A stretch of DNA of 64,000 bases from 12-FULL-44-12b sp964348525. GTDB lineage: Bacteria; Patescibacteriota; Minisyncoccia; Phycocordibacterales; Zambryskibacteraceae. A program made the position numbers and the translations under genes. Positions within the stretch are counted from its first letter, which is position 1. Every line of letters begins with the position of its first letter. The stretch spans positions 32,435 through 96,434 of the forward strand of contig CAYGCY010000002.1 of NCBI GenBank assembly GCA_964348525.1. The letters run 5' to 3'. The notes beneath the pieces were generated by a model. It made no database searches, was not told where the DNA came from, and worked only from the letters and a program-made list of their open reading frames with translations. This document shows positions 1 through 8,739 of the stretch, piece after piece.

Positions 1-704
1 GGAATTTTTATATTTATTATTTCGTCTTTAGCGAAAACTCCTTTGCCTTTGCAATGGGGGCAGGTTTTCTCTGGAATTTCACCCGAGCCAGCACATACCG
101 TGCAAATCCGCTCTGTTGCTATTGAACCCAAAATTGACCTGCGCACTTCTCTTACACTTCCTTTTCCTTTACATGTATCACAAGTTTTAAATTTGGAACC
201 AGACTCCGCAGTACTGCCATTACATTTTTCGCAGACAACATAATGATTAAGTCTTACTTTTCTCTCTGAGCCAAATACTGATTCTTCAAACGGAATTCTG
301 ATTTCTACATGAATATCCGCCCCGCGTGACTCTTTTTTATTTCTAAAACCTCCGCCAAAAATATCGCCAAAAATATCACCCAAATCAAACTCCATACCAC
401 CCTGATTAAAGTTAAATCCTCCTTGTCCAAATTGTTGTGCAAATTGAGAAAAATCAAAACCCTGAGCCCCATTAAACCCATTGAAACCTCCATTAAATGC
501 CCCACTGCCCATCATGTCGTATTGAGCTCGCTTGTTATCATCTGAGAGCACCGAATATGCCTCGTTTAGCTCTTTGAATTTGTCAGCGTTGCCAGTTTTT
601 TTATCTGGATGGTATTCATGCGCGAGTTTTCTAAACGCCTTTTTAATATCGTCTTTGGTAGATTTTTTATCTACACCCAATATCTTGTAATAATCTTTAG
701 ACAT
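1..704 (-). CDS. dnaJ: DnaJ co-chaperone (C-terminus outside window)
   Basis: Hsp40 co-chaperone that delivers unfolded clients to DnaK and stimulates its ATPase. The visible N-terminus starts MSKDYYKILGVDKKS and carries the J domain with the HPD motif (HEYHPDKK), then a Gly/Phe-rich linker (residues about 70-115), then four CxxCxGxG-type zinc repeats (CEKC, CDTC, CTVC, CPHC). The reading frame is open to the first base of the window, so the substrate-binding C-terminal domains are missing only because the window ends. It is the last visible gene of a grpE-dnaK-dnaJ run on the minus strand, 26 bases after dnaK. This is a full type I DnaJ, not a J-domain fragment. Identity is secure. Confidence 0.97.
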   Translation of the reverse strand, partial: MSKDYYKILGVDKKSTKDDIKKAFRKLAHEYHPDKKTGNADKFKELNEAYSVLSDDNKRAQYDMMGSGAFNGGFNGFNGAQGFDFSQFAQQFGQGGFNFNQGGMEFDLGDIFGDIFGGGFRNKKESRGADIHVEIRIPFEESVFGSERKVRLNHYVVCEKCNGSTAESGSKFKTCDTCKGKGSVREVRRSILGSIATERICTVCAGSGEIPEKTCPHCKGKGVFAKDEIINIKI

Positions 705-730
705 ATTTTAGAAATTTAGAAACAAATAAA

Positions 731-2605
731 TTATTGTTTCGAATTTTCTGTAGATGATTCTGGTGGGGTCTGAGGCGGAGTTTCAGTGGGAGGAGTTTGC
801 TGTGTATTCTGTTGCATTGCCTGCCCGACTTTCTGCAGTTCGTCCGACAGCTCTTGAGTGGCTTTCTTTATAGCCTCTGATGTTCCTGTGTCTTTAACTA
901 ACTTAAGTGCAGATATTTTTCCTTCTACACTTGTCTTCACATCGGCGGACACTTTATCTCCGGCATCTTTCAAAGCTTTTTCAGATGCGTAAATGAGCTG
1001 TTCTGCCAAATTACGTGCCTCTGCAACTTCTTTCTTTTGTGCATCTTCAGAGGCGTGCAACTCTGCATCTTTTTTCATTTTTTCTATGTCTTCTTTAGAT
1101 AATCCACTCGACGCCTCTATTCTTATAGACTGCTCTTTATTGGTGCCTTTATCTTTTGCTTTTACATTTAATATCCCATTTGCATCAATATCAAATGTCA
1201 CTTCTATTTGTGGCATTCCGCGAGGAGCTGGCGGTATACCATCTAGAATAAATCTGCCCAAGGATTTGTTATCGCCCGCCATTGGTCTTTCTCCTTGAAC
1301 TATGTGGATTTCTACGCTCGTCTGGTTGTCTGTTGCAGTAGAAAATACTTGGGAACGAGAAGCTGGGACGGTCGTATTTTTCTCTATGAGTTTTGTTGCC
1401 ACCCCGCCCATAGTTTCTATCCCAAAAGAAAGAGGGATAACATCAAGCAACAGTATGTCTTTTACATCCCCAGAAAGTACACCTGCCTGCACCGCTGCAC
1501 CAAGTGCCACTACTTCATCAGGATTGATTGTTCTATTGGGTTCTTTGTTGAAAAACTTTTTTACTGCCTCAATCATGGCAGGCATTCTTGTTTGCCCTCC
1601 TACCAAAATAACCTCGTCTATTTCTCCAACCTTAAATGGAGAAGCTTCCATAGCGCGCTTTGTGATAGACATGGCTCTATCCAAAAATTCTTGCGCCAAT
1701 TCTTCTAACTTGGCACGGGTCATCTTTATTAGGAGATGCCTCGGACCAGTAGAATCTGAAGTTAGGAACGGAATATTTACTTCAGTTTCTGGAGTTGTAG
1801 AAAGCTCTATTTTTGCCTTTTCTGCTGCCTCATCGAGTCTCTGGAGAGCCAAAGCATCATTTCTTACATCTATTCCGGATTCTTTTTTAAATTCTTCCGC
1901 CAGCCAATTAATTATTTTTTGATCTATATCCTTGCCTCCCAAATGTGAGTCGCCGTCTGTAGATTTTACTTCTACCACATCGTCTCCCACTTCCAAAATA
2001 GAAATATCAAATGTACCTCCTCCGAAGTCGAATACTGCTATTTTTTCGTTCTTCTTTTTATTAAAGCCGTATGCGAGCGCCGCTGCTGTGGGTTCATTTA
2101 TTATTCTTTTCACATCTAAACCCGCTATTTGGCCCGCATCTTTTGTGGCTTGCCTTTGAGCATCATTAAAATAGGCAGGCACCGTGATAATAGCTTCTGT
2201 GATTTTTTCTCCCAATTTTGCTTCTGCGTCAGCTTTTAATTTTTGCAAAATCATAGCTGAAATTTCTTCTGGACGAAGTTCTTTATCTCCCATCTTTACT
2301 AAAACTCCTCCGTTAGAAGACTTTGATACCTCAAAAGGCACTACCGTCTTGTCTTTTTGAACCCCAGGGTCATCAAACAAATGCCCCATAAATCTTTTTA
2401 TGCCAAAAATAGTATTTTTAGGATTAGTGACTGCCTGTCTTTTGGCCAAAAGTCCAGCTAATCTTTCGCCTGTTTTTGAAATAGTGACAATAGACGGCGT
2501 GGTGCGCACACCCTCTGCGTTTTCTATTATTTTTGGGACACCCGCTTCCATTACGGCAACTGCCGAATAAGTCGTGCCCAAATCTATTCCAATTATTTTT
2601 GCCAT
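731..2605 (-). CDS. dnaK: Hsp70 chaperone DnaK
   Basis: ATP-dependent protein-folding chaperone working with DnaJ and GrpE in the cytoplasm. The 624-residue protein begins MAKIIGIDLGTTYSAVAVME, the phosphate-1 motif of the Hsp70 nucleotide-binding domain. IFDFGGG-type phosphate-2 (AVFDFGGGTFDIS) and VGGQTRMP signatures follow. The substrate-binding domain and helical lid occupy roughly residues 385-590. The C-terminal tail is Gln/Thr/Pro/Glu-rich and ends ENSKQ. Length is normal for the family. The gene lies between grpE and dnaJ with short spacers, consistent with one operon. No HrcA-type CIRCE inverted repeat was seen upstream. Confidence 0.98.
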   Translation of the reverse strand: MAKIIGIDLGTTYSAVAVMEAGVPKIIENAEGVRTTPSIVTISKTGERLAGLLAKRQAVTNPKNTIFGIKRFMGHLFDDPGVQKDKTVVPFEVSKSSNGGVLVKMGDKELRPEEISAMILQKLKADAEAKLGEKITEAIITVPAYFNDAQRQATKDAGQIAGLDVKRIINEPTAAALAYGFNKKKNEKIAVFDFGGGTFDISILEVGDDVVEVKSTDGDSHLGGKDIDQKIINWLAEEFKKESGIDVRNDALALQRLDEAAEKAKIELSTTPETEVNIPFLTSDSTGPRHLLIKMTRAKLEELAQEFLDRAMSITKRAMEASPFKVGEIDEVILVGGQTRMPAMIEAVKKFFNKEPNRTINPDEVVALGAAVQAGVLSGDVKDILLLDVIPLSFGIETMGGVATKLIEKNTTVPASRSQVFSTATDNQTSVEIHIVQGERPMAGDNKSLGRFILDGIPPAPRGMPQIEVTFDIDANGILNVKAKDKGTNKEQSIRIEASSGLSKEDIEKMKKDAELHASEDAQKKEVAEARNLAEQLIYASEKALKDAGDKVSADVKTSVEGKISALKLVKDTGTSEAIKKATQELSDELQKVGQAMQQNTQQTPPTETPPQTPPESSTENSKQ

Positions 2606-2667
2606 GTGGTATTTATTAAGCTATTAAGTGCGGATAATATAGGACAAATTCTATAACTTATCAAGGC

Positions 2668-3183
2668 TTATTCGTGGCTATATACAGCCACTTTTGCGGG
2701 TCTCAAAACTCTATCGTGAAGTAAGTACCCTTTCTCTAGAACCTCTGCCACTTTGTGGTCTAAATCAGGGTCTGTGGTCAGAGTGGTTTTTACCGCTTCG
2801 TGAAGACTTGGGTTGAATGTCTCATTCTGTGGGTCTATCGCGACTACCCCTATTTTTTTAAGCGCGGAGTTAAGCTGAGAAAGTATAGCACTTATATCTT
2901 TGTCTGTTGCAGAAGCTATTTCTAGACTATGAATAATAGGAAACAATTCTTTTACAAATAAAGCTCCCGAATACTTTTCTCTCGTCCTCATCTCTTCTTC
3001 ATCTCGTTTTCTCAAATTTATAAAATCAGCTTGAGCTCTCTGCCAACCATCTAAATATTCTTTGGCTTTTTCTTCGGTCTTTTTTAGTTTTTCTTTCAAA
3101 CGAGAAACTTGCGACTGAGTATTCCCCTCACCGTCTTCTGGTATAAATTCTTCAATTTCAATCTCTTGGTCGTCTTTTTTCAT
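2668..3183 (-). CDS. grpE: GrpE nucleotide exchange factor
   Basis: Releases ADP from DnaK to reset its cycle. The 171-residue protein has an acidic N-terminus, a long coiled coil (about residues 25-70, with the DGWQRAQADFINLRKR stretch typical of GrpE) and a C-terminal beta domain ending near VLRPAKVAV, which matches the family signature around 'GY.L.DRVLRPA.V.V'. It lies immediately upstream of dnaK. It is separated from the ribosomal genes by a strong hairpin, so it may be partly uncoupled from them. Identity is secure. Confidence 0.95.
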   Translation of the reverse strand: MKKDDQEIEIEEFIPEDGEGNTQSQVSRLKEKLKKTEEKAKEYLDGWQRAQADFINLRKRDEEEMRTREKYSGALFVKELFPIIHSLEIASATDKDISAILSQLNSALKKIGVVAIDPQNETFNPSLHEAVKTTLTTDPDLDHKVAEVLEKGYLLHDRVLRPAKVAVYSHE

Positions 3184-3207
3184 TATAGTTATATATCCTA
3201 CAGCGGA

Positions 3208-3264
3208 AATATTACTTTCAAAAGCATTGGTAACCTTCTGACGCTTGCTTTTGAAAGCAATATT
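3208..3264. terminator. Long hairpin between rpsI and grpE
   Basis: Two arms of about 18 bases (3208-3225 and 3246-3264) are near-perfect inverted repeats containing CTTTCAAAAGCA and TGCTTTTGAAAG. Read on the minus strand, the hairpin falls between rpsI and grpE. It could attenuate read-through or be an RNA-processing site. There is no long T-run after it, so full termination is uncertain. Confidence 0.5.
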
Positions 3265-3277
3265 TTCGCGATTGTCC

Positions 3278-3679
3278 CTATCGTTTCGACCACTGAGGAG
3301 CTTTTCTTGCTTTCTTCAGACCGAATTTTCTTCTTTCTTTCATTCTAGGGTCTCTCTTCAACAGCCCTGCTTTTTTCAAAGATTTTCTCAAATCTGTATC
3401 CATTATGTTTAGGGCTCGTGCTATGCCATGAGACACTGCGTCTGCTTGAGAAGAAATTCCTCCTCCGAGAACTTTTACAGAAACGCTGACTGCATTTTCT
3501 AAACTTGCATTTTTAAGTGGAGCTAGCACTTTTTCACACAATTCAGCTACAGGAAAATATTCAGACATCTGCTTTCCATTTATTACTATAGAAAGAGTTG
3601 CACTTTTTGAGAGCCTAACGCGTGCCACGCTGGTTTTTCTTCTTCCTACTGCTTCAAAATATTTTTTAGTTTCCGACAT
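3278..3679 (-). CDS. rpsI: Ribosomal protein uS9
   Basis: Small-subunit protein whose basic C-terminal tail reaches the P-site tRNA. The 133-residue sequence has the family core (YFEAVGRRKTSVARVRL near the N-terminus, GGGISSQADAVSHGIARAL in the middle) and ends KAPQWSKR, the expected basic Lys/Arg tail. It starts one base after rplM ends, so the two are surely co-transcribed, the usual uL13-uS9 pair. Length is normal. Confidence 0.97.
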   Translation of the reverse strand: MSETKKYFEAVGRRKTSVARVRLSKSATLSIVINGKQMSEYFPVAELCEKVLAPLKNASLENAVSVSVKVLGGGISSQADAVSHGIARALNIMDTDLRKSLKKAGLLKRDPRMKERRKFGLKKARKAPQWSKR

Positions 3680-3680
3680 A

Positions 3681-4034
3681 TTATTTCTTTACTGTTAGTC
3701 TTTTCATTCTTGGGGTTCTCAGCTTGTTTTTAGGAAGCATTCCATCCACTGCCTTTTTTACAGCTTCTTCCACTCCACGACGATCCATTAATCTCCCTAA
3801 AGACTCTTCTGTAAGACCTCCTGGGTATTGAGAGTGCGCTCTATACATCTTCTCTTTTTTCTTCTTTTCAGTTATCAAAAGTTTTCCTACATTCTCTATA
3901 ACAACAAAAGTTTCGCCTTCTTTGTTGGGTGCATAGTTTACTGAGTCTTTCCCTATAAGAACCTTTGCCGCTTCCGAGGCTATCCTTCCGAGTCTTTTTC
4001 CTTCTGCGTTTATTGTGTAAATCTTTTTTGTCAT
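3681..4034 (-). CDS. rplM: Ribosomal protein uL13 (short form)
   Basis: Large-subunit assembly protein. The 117-residue product contains EGKRLGRIASEAAKVLIGKD and the conserved GMLPKNKLRTPRMKRL segment, so the core fold is present. It stops soon after that segment and lacks the roughly 20-residue C-terminal extension of the 142-residue E. coli protein. It sits between rplQ and rpsI with spacers of a few bases. The shortening agrees with the general reduction of proteins in this genome. Confidence 0.96.
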   Translation of the reverse strand: MTKKIYTINAEGKRLGRIASEAAKVLIGKDSVNYAPNKEGETFVVIENVGKLLITEKKKKEKMYRAHSQYPGGLTEESLGRLMDRRGVEEAVKKAVDGMLPKNKLRTPRMKRLTVKK

Positions 4035-4038
4035 GGTT

Positions 4039-4386
4039 TTATACGAATTCTATATAAGCCCTGTATGATCCGTCTTGCAAACGTCTTACAGTCTTTATAA
4101 TCCTTGTGTATCCACCTTTTCTATCTTTATATTGTGGGGCCAATTTTTCAATAAGTTTTTTTGCTTGTTTCTCGCCTATCTCCCCTATTAAGAATCTGCG
4201 CGACGCAAGAGTGCCCACTTTGGCTCGTGTTACTAATCTTTCTACATAAGGTCTTACTTCTTTTGCCTTTGCTTCTGAAGTTTCGATGCGTCCACGCAAC
4301 ACCAAAGAATGCGCCAAACCCTTCAAGAGTGCATTTCTCTGATTTTTGTCTCTCCCTAATGTTCTTTTATTCTTGTGATGACGCAT
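4039..4386 (-). CDS. rplQ: Ribosomal protein bL17
   Basis: Large-subunit protein near the peptide exit. The 115-residue sequence opens MRHHKNKRTLGRDKNQRNALLKGLAHSL, split here only by reading, with the typical RxxLGR..xxRxAL pattern, and has the VRPYVERLVTRAK and GGYTRIIK segments of the family. It lies directly after rpoA, the standard position at the end of the alpha operon. Normal length. Confidence 0.97.
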   Translation of the reverse strand: MRHHKNKRTLGRDKNQRNALLKGLAHSLVLRGRIETSEAKAKEVRPYVERLVTRAKVGTLASRRFLIGEIGEKQAKKLIEKLAPQYKDRKGGYTRIIKTVRRLQDGSYRAYIEFV

Positions 4387-4407
4387 GATATTTTCTATTT
4401 TTGTGTT

Positions 4408-5367
4408 TTAGTCCTTGAGAGTGATACCGAATTCGCTTAATGCTTTTCTGATTTCTTGAATTCCTTTTGCACCTAATCCGTCTACTTCCAAAAGGTCTTT
4501 CTCTCTTTTTCTAGCAAGACCGCCGACTGTTCTTATGTTTGCATTAGACAGCGCGTTCATAGTGCGAGCAGAAAGTCCAACGCTTTCCATTCTTGTTTTC
4601 AATACATCTGCATCTGGTTCTTTTTCTGATACCTGAGCACTTTCAGAAACTTCTCTTATTGGCAATGGTTCCTCTTCTTTGAAGCCTATTATTGCTTTCA
4701 ACTGATTTATCATTATTTCTATAGATTTCTCCAACGCTTCTTTCGGAGTTATGGTGCCATCGGTTTCTATAAATAATCTCAACCTATTGAAGTCTGTTCT
4801 GTCGCCTACACGCATTTGCTCTACTTCATAGCTTGCTCTTCGTATAGGGGCAAAAATGGCATCGAGAGCCAATGCGCCTACATCCATTTTTGTTTTTTGG
4901 ATGACCTCTCTAGACATATAGCCAATTCCTCTTTCTACAGTTATTTCTATATCTATAGATGTTTTACCATCAGCCAAAGTGCATATTTCCTGTTCTGGAT
5001 TCAATATTTCTATTTGTCCTGGGAACTCAATATCTCCTGCGGTTAAAGTCTTTGGGCCTTTCGCTTTTAGAGTCATCTTCTGAGCTTCATTTGAAGACAT
5101 TCTTATTCTTATTTTCTTTAAATTTAAAAGAATGGTTATCACATCCTCTTTTATTCCAGAAATAGTAGAGAATTCATGCTCAACTCCGTCTATTTTTATT
5201 TGAGTGATAGCAGCTCCTGGAAGAGACGACAAAATAATCCTTCTCAAAGAATTTCCAAGTGTGTGACCATAGCCCGGATACAATCCGTCTATTTCATACA
5301 TCCCTGAAAACCCTTCTTCAGTTACTATCTTTGGTTTTGATGGTAAAACAATTGATATATCATTCAT
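4408..5367 (-). CDS. rpoA: RNA polymerase alpha subunit
   Basis: Scaffold subunit for RNA polymerase assembly and UP-element or activator contact. The 319-residue protein has the N-terminal dimerisation domain (GYGHTLGNSLRRIILSSLPG near residue 35) and a complete C-terminal domain from about residue 255, with the helix-hairpin-helix stretch VDGLGAKGIQEIRKAL. Both domains are intact, so promoter upstream elements could be used. It is placed between rpsD and rplQ in the canonical alpha operon order. Confidence 0.98.
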   Translation of the reverse strand: MNDISIVLPSKPKIVTEEGFSGMYEIDGLYPGYGHTLGNSLRRIILSSLPGAAITQIKIDGVEHEFSTISGIKEDVITILLNLKKIRIRMSSNEAQKMTLKAKGPKTLTAGDIEFPGQIEILNPEQEICTLADGKTSIDIEITVERGIGYMSREVIQKTKMDVGALALDAIFAPIRRASYEVEQMRVGDRTDFNRLRLFIETDGTITPKEALEKSIEIMINQLKAIIGFKEEEPLPIREVSESAQVSEKEPDADVLKTRMESVGLSARTMNALSNANIRTVGGLARKREKDLLEVDGLGAKGIQEIRKALSEFGITLKD

Positions 5368-5384
5368 GGTAATTTTTGTTATTT

Positions 5385-5996
5385 TTATCTTGCGTAATAC
5401 TCAAGCACTGCATTTAAATCAAACATCGTCTCCGCTTGGCTGATTTCAGGAACTGCCGTGACAAGCGCTTCCATCTTTTCTGGATCTGTCTTTAACCACT
5501 GAGGTGGAGTATAAGTTTTATTTTTTTCTACCAAATCAGCAAACATTGGTGAGCTAGAGCTTTGTGGACGAATTTGTACCTTGTCCCCGACATAAACATT
5601 AAACGATGGTATGGTTACTTTTTTGCCATTGACCAAGATGTGGCCATGAGAAACTGCCTGTTTTGATGCTGTACGGGTAGGTCTAAATCCAGCTCTGTAC
5701 ACAACATTGTCCAATCTGCTTTCAAGTTTTGCATACAATCTGCTCTGTCCGTGAGAGTCTTTTTTCTCTAAAACCTCTTTCACATATTTCGCAAATTGTT
5801 TTTCTGTTATTAGGTATGTGTATCTAGCTTTCTGCTTTTCTAAAAGTTGCATACCGAAGTTGGATTTTGGTCTTTGAGGAACTTTCCCAGCTCTTTCTTT
5901 TTTGGAAAGATTAAGAGCATATTTTTGAGTTTGAGTTTTCTCAAAAATAGGTGCCCCAAGTCTTCTCGCTATTTTATATTTTGGTCCTAATTTCAT
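5385..5996 (-). CDS. rpsD: Ribosomal protein uS4
   Basis: Primary 16S rRNA-binding protein and, in many bacteria, translational repressor of the alpha operon. The 203-residue protein has the S4 N-terminal domain and an S4 RNA-binding domain (about residues 93-155, including SRLDNVVYRAGF and HGHILVNGKKVTIPS). The N-terminus has no cysteines, so it is the zinc-free form. It starts two bases after rpsK ends. Confidence 0.97.
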   Translation of the reverse strand: MKLGPKYKIARRLGAPIFEKTQTQKYALNLSKKERAGKVPQRPKSNFGMQLLEKQKARYTYLITEKQFAKYVKEVLEKKDSHGQSRLYAKLESRLDNVVYRAGFRPTRTASKQAVSHGHILVNGKKVTIPSFNVYVGDKVQIRPQSSSSPMFADLVEKNKTYTPPQWLKTDPEKMEALVTAVPEISQAETMFDLNAVLEYYAR

Positions 5997-5998
5997 AT

Positions 5999-6427
5999 TT
6001 ATACTCTTCTTGGTTTTTTAGGTTTTGGGCCATTATGCGGAACTGGAGTCATGTCACGAATCGTCCCCAAAATAACTCCTTTCGTCAAAAACCCTCTTAT
6101 AGACGACTCTCTTCCAGAGCCTACTCCCTTTACTACTACATCAACCTTCTTTATTCCTATATTCTGAGCATTTTGTGCCAAAAGCTCGCCCACCTTAGCG
6201 GCTGCAAAGGGTGTTCCTTTTTTTGCCCCCTTAAATCCAAGTGAGCCAGAAGAAGACCAAGCGAGAGTATTGCCCTTCGAATCTGTAAGCGTAAGCTTTG
6301 TATTGTTATAAGTAGACTCTACATATAACTTCCCTGATTCAGTTCTTTTTTTAGACGAAGAAGCAGGTGCAGTCTTTGCACCCTCACCTTCCTGTGATTC
6401 TGTTTTTACTATTCGTTTTTTACCCAT
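5999..6427 (-). CDS. rpsK: Ribosomal protein uS11
   Basis: Small-subunit platform protein. The 142-residue sequence has an extended Ser/Lys-rich N-terminus (about 30 residues) followed by the conserved core: YVESTYNNTKLTLTDSKGN, GFKGAKKGTPFAA, and a C-terminus with DMTPVPHNGPKPKKPRRV, the hallmark tail. It is separated from rpsM by about 120 bases holding a hairpin, which is unusual inside an otherwise tight operon. Confidence 0.97.
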   Translation of the reverse strand: MGKKRIVKTESQEGEGAKTAPASSSKKRTESGKLYVESTYNNTKLTLTDSKGNTLAWSSSGSLGFKGAKKGTPFAAAKVGELLAQNAQNIGIKKVDVVVKGVGSGRESSIRGFLTKGVILGTIRDMTPVPHNGPKPKKPRRV

Positions 6428-6492
6428 TGGCTATCCGGAACTCAATCGGTTTCTAGCGTATCTAGCCCCAAAACTTGACTTGAATACCAAAA

Positions 6493-6514
6493 TTCTCGTA
6501 TATAAATGCGAGAA
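6493..6514. other. Hairpin in the rpsM-rpsK spacer
   Basis: TTCTCGTA and TGCGAGAA form a short stem around a six-base loop, inside a larger imperfect inverted repeat (CCAAAATT at 6487, AATTTTGG at 6537). Its placement in an otherwise compact operon suggests an internal processing or regulatory site, possibly with an internal promoter for rpsK. There is no direct evidence for which. Confidence 0.35.
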
Positions 6515-6550
6515 GAATATTGTATAGGAACATTAAAATTTTGGCAAGTG

Positions 6551-6931
6551 TTATTTCTTTTCTACTGCCTTTCTCCCTGTACCCATGGTCTTTCTGACGT
6601 TGCCCCTGCGTGTCCTCGAATTTGTCTTTGTTCTCTGTCCTCGTACAGGTAGCACTCTAGCATGCCTAGTACCCCTATACGCCTTTATATCCTTTAAGCG
6701 CTTAATATTACCCGCTACTTGGCGCTTTAAATCCCCCTCTACTGTAAAAGATTCTACTAGCGATCGAACTTTGTTTTCAGATTCTACAGATAGACTGGCT
6801 GGACGAGCGCCGTAATCAACCCCCGCTTTTTTCAATATTTCTTGCGCCCTAGATCGGCCTATACCATAAATAACGGTAAGCCCTATTTCTAGTCTTTTCT
6901 CTTCTGGAATTGTGATACCGAGTATACGCAT
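6551..6931 (-). CDS. rpsM: Ribosomal protein uS13
   Basis: Head protein of the small subunit that forms bridges to the large subunit. The 126-residue sequence begins MRILGITIPEEKRLEIGLTV and has the GIGRSRAQEIL helix-two-turn-helix motif, then RLKDIKAYRGTRHARVLPVRGQRTKTN, read in two parts, a hallmark of the family. It starts two bases after the rpmJ stop codon. Normal length. Confidence 0.97.
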   Translation of the reverse strand: MRILGITIPEEKRLEIGLTVIYGIGRSRAQEILKKAGVDYGARPASLSVESENKVRSLVESFTVEGDLKRQVAGNIKRLKDIKAYRGTRHARVLPVRGQRTKTNSRTRRGNVRKTMGTGRKAVEKK

Positions 6932-6933
6932 TT

Positions 6934-7050
6934 TTATCCTTGTCTTTGTTTATGACGGGCATTTGCCTTGCAAATAACATACACCACCCCTCGACGGCGT
7001 ACGGTTTGGCACTTTTCACACATTTTCTTTACGGAAGATTTTACTTTCAT
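6934..7050 (-). CDS. rpmJ: Ribosomal protein bL36
   Basis: A 38-residue zinc-ribbon protein of the large subunit, MKVKSSVKKMCEKCQTVRRR onward. The zinc ligands are visible as CEKC, then a single Cys (VICK) and a His (ARHKQ), the C+ form. The start is fixed by similarity to the family and the end by a TAA two bases upstream of rpsM. It lies in the standard infA-rpmJ-rpsM order. It is short but unmistakable. Confidence 0.95.
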   Translation of the reverse strand: MKVKSSVKKMCEKCQTVRRRGVVYVICKANARHKQRQG

Positions 7051-7090
7051 AAGAGACCAAATACTAAACTATATAGCTAAATATGTCTAG

Positions 7091-7312
7091 CTAGAGTCTT
7101 TTTACAATCCTCCCCTTTCCTCCATATTCGTCTTTTTCTATTTCTACTCTATCGCCCACCAAAATCCTTATTCTATGAAGTCTCATTTTCCCAGACAAAA
7201 AAGTAAGCATCTCTGCTTCATTTTCGCCGTCTTTATAAGAAACCCTGAAAAGGGTGTTTGGTAAGGCTTCTATTACGGTTCCTATAATCTTCTCTTTTTG
7301 CTGATGTGCCAT
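7091..7312 (-). CDS. infA: Translation initiation factor IF-1
   Basis: Binds the ribosomal A site during initiation. The 73-residue protein is a single OB fold: KIIGTVIEALPNTLFRVS, the GKMRLHRIRILVGDRVEIE stretch, and a C-terminal GRIVKRL. It is normal in length and position, at the head of the rpmJ-rpsM cluster. Confidence 0.97.
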   Translation of the reverse strand: MAHQQKEKIIGTVIEALPNTLFRVSYKDGENEAEMLTFLSGKMRLHRIRILVGDRVEIEKDEYGGKGRIVKRL

Positions 7313-7333
7313 TCAGTTAGTAGTTTTATATAT

Positions 7334-8665
7334 TTATTGCTCCAGTTTGTTCACTACTATAGTAAAGTCTTTGGCCATTACGGGCAACTTTGATACCCAT
7401 GGGGGCAAGAGGCTTACTTTCATCTGATCTATTGCTGGGAATGTCTCTTTCACGGTTTGTAAATCTGTTTTTTGTTTTCCGCTTAATGCTGTTATTAGCT
7501 CTTCATTTTTTATATCTCCTACAAATACCAGGTCTCCTTTTATACTAAATTGCATACTTTGGTCTCGTGTGGGGTCAAATTTTGAGCCATCTTTCAGCGC
7601 GAAGACAAGGCTATCTGCGTTTGAAAGAGTTACTGGAATATCTTTTAATTCAGAAGATTGGCTAGCTAAAAATTGTCCGAGCACTATTCTGTCTGAAATA
7701 ACCGCCGTTATAGAGCCATTTATATTTATCTTTACAGAACTTCCGGATGGTTCACTTTGATCGGCTGGGGCAAAAGAAAACTTTTCTAATCCAGAAAGAA
7801 TTATCATAGACGACGGTATCTGGCTTTTGGCTGATTTTATAAGCTCTGCCTTTAGGGCATTTTCTATTTCTGTTTCTGCTACCACCCTGTCCGCTTCAGC
7901 CACTTTTTTCATCATCCCAACAAAACCGCCAGACATAGGAGTCTTTGAGCGCGCGTACATTGTTTTGTATTTAGGGTCATTCTTAAAGCCTGGGATAGTG
8001 AAATCGGTTAGGCCTATATTGTATTTTTCTCCTATATCATCGGCATAAACCACAGCCTCAATGCTTCCGGGTATTTTCTTGCCGTCTACAGTTTTTTGCC
8101 CTGGTACCACAACAGAATCTGAAATTCTGAATATTAAGCCTTCTGGGCTCTCAAAGCGCGTATTTTTTATTAGTCTTTGACTAGCTGTGCCGGCGTCATT
8201 GTAAATAACTATCGTACCGCTAGCTTTTCTTTGAACCTCCTCTTCGCCATTAGCCTTCACGGTTTTTCCTCCAGTTTTGGTAATTGTAACTACTTGGAAA
8301 GGAAGAGAATTACTTGGCTCTTTTCCACTCGCTACTGAGTCCACTTTGTAACCATTAAAAATATCTGTGAAATTAGCTTTCACTACTCTTGGAGTTATTT
8401 CTATACGCGCCCCAGACATGAAAGACATCACCACAAGCGCTATAGCAAGGATCCCTACCACCCCACCTATCCACCACCAAACTTTTTTGGTACCACCAAA
8501 ATTTGGCATAGAAAATTTCATTGACCTCTTTGGGGGTCTTGGGAGTACTGGCCCAGAATCACGCATTAAAGTAGGGGTCTCTCTCCTGCCCTTTGGTAGA
8601 GGTACATTTCGTATTGATCTGCCACCATTGGGAGGCACCATATCCTGAAGTACATTTTTAGTCAT
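7334..8665 (-). CDS. Membrane-anchored protein of unknown function
   Basis: A 443-residue protein with a basic, Pro-rich cytoplasmic N-terminus (about residues 1-60), one strong transmembrane helix (VWWWIGGVVGILAIALVVMS, about 62-83) and a large extracellular beta-rich region with no cysteines. The segment with VVYADDIGEKYNIG resembles stretches annotated in CPR genomes as baseplate-J-like, but that is from memory and not secure. The gene lies 22 bases upstream of infA on the same strand and may share its transcript. An envelope or surface role is inferred only from topology. Confidence 0.8.
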   Translation of the reverse strand: MTKNVLQDMVPPNGGRSIRNVPLPKGRRETPTLMRDSGPVLPRPPKRSMKFSMPNFGGTKKVWWWIGGVVGILAIALVVMSFMSGARIEITPRVVKANFTDIFNGYKVDSVASGKEPSNSLPFQVVTITKTGGKTVKANGEEEVQRKASGTIVIYNDAGTASQRLIKNTRFESPEGLIFRISDSVVVPGQKTVDGKKIPGSIEAVVYADDIGEKYNIGLTDFTIPGFKNDPKYKTMYARSKTPMSGGFVGMMKKVAEADRVVAETEIENALKAELIKSAKSQIPSSMIILSGLEKFSFAPADQSEPSGSSVKININGSITAVISDRIVLGQFLASQSSELKDIPVTLSNADSLVFALKDGSKFDPTRDQSMQFSIKGDLVFVGDIKNEELITALSGKQKTDLQTVKETFPAIDQMKVSLLPPWVSKLPVMAKDFTIVVNKLEQ

Positions 8666-8739
8666 TTATAAAATGATTATACCTCTATGCCGAAGCATAA
8701 ACAATAACTGTGTTGTTGAAAAAGTGTATTAGGAAAAAT

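Noticed and set aside
1302..1922. A 206-codon plus-strand frame opposite dnaK
   Set aside because: Antisense shadow of a highly conserved gene; no start signals.
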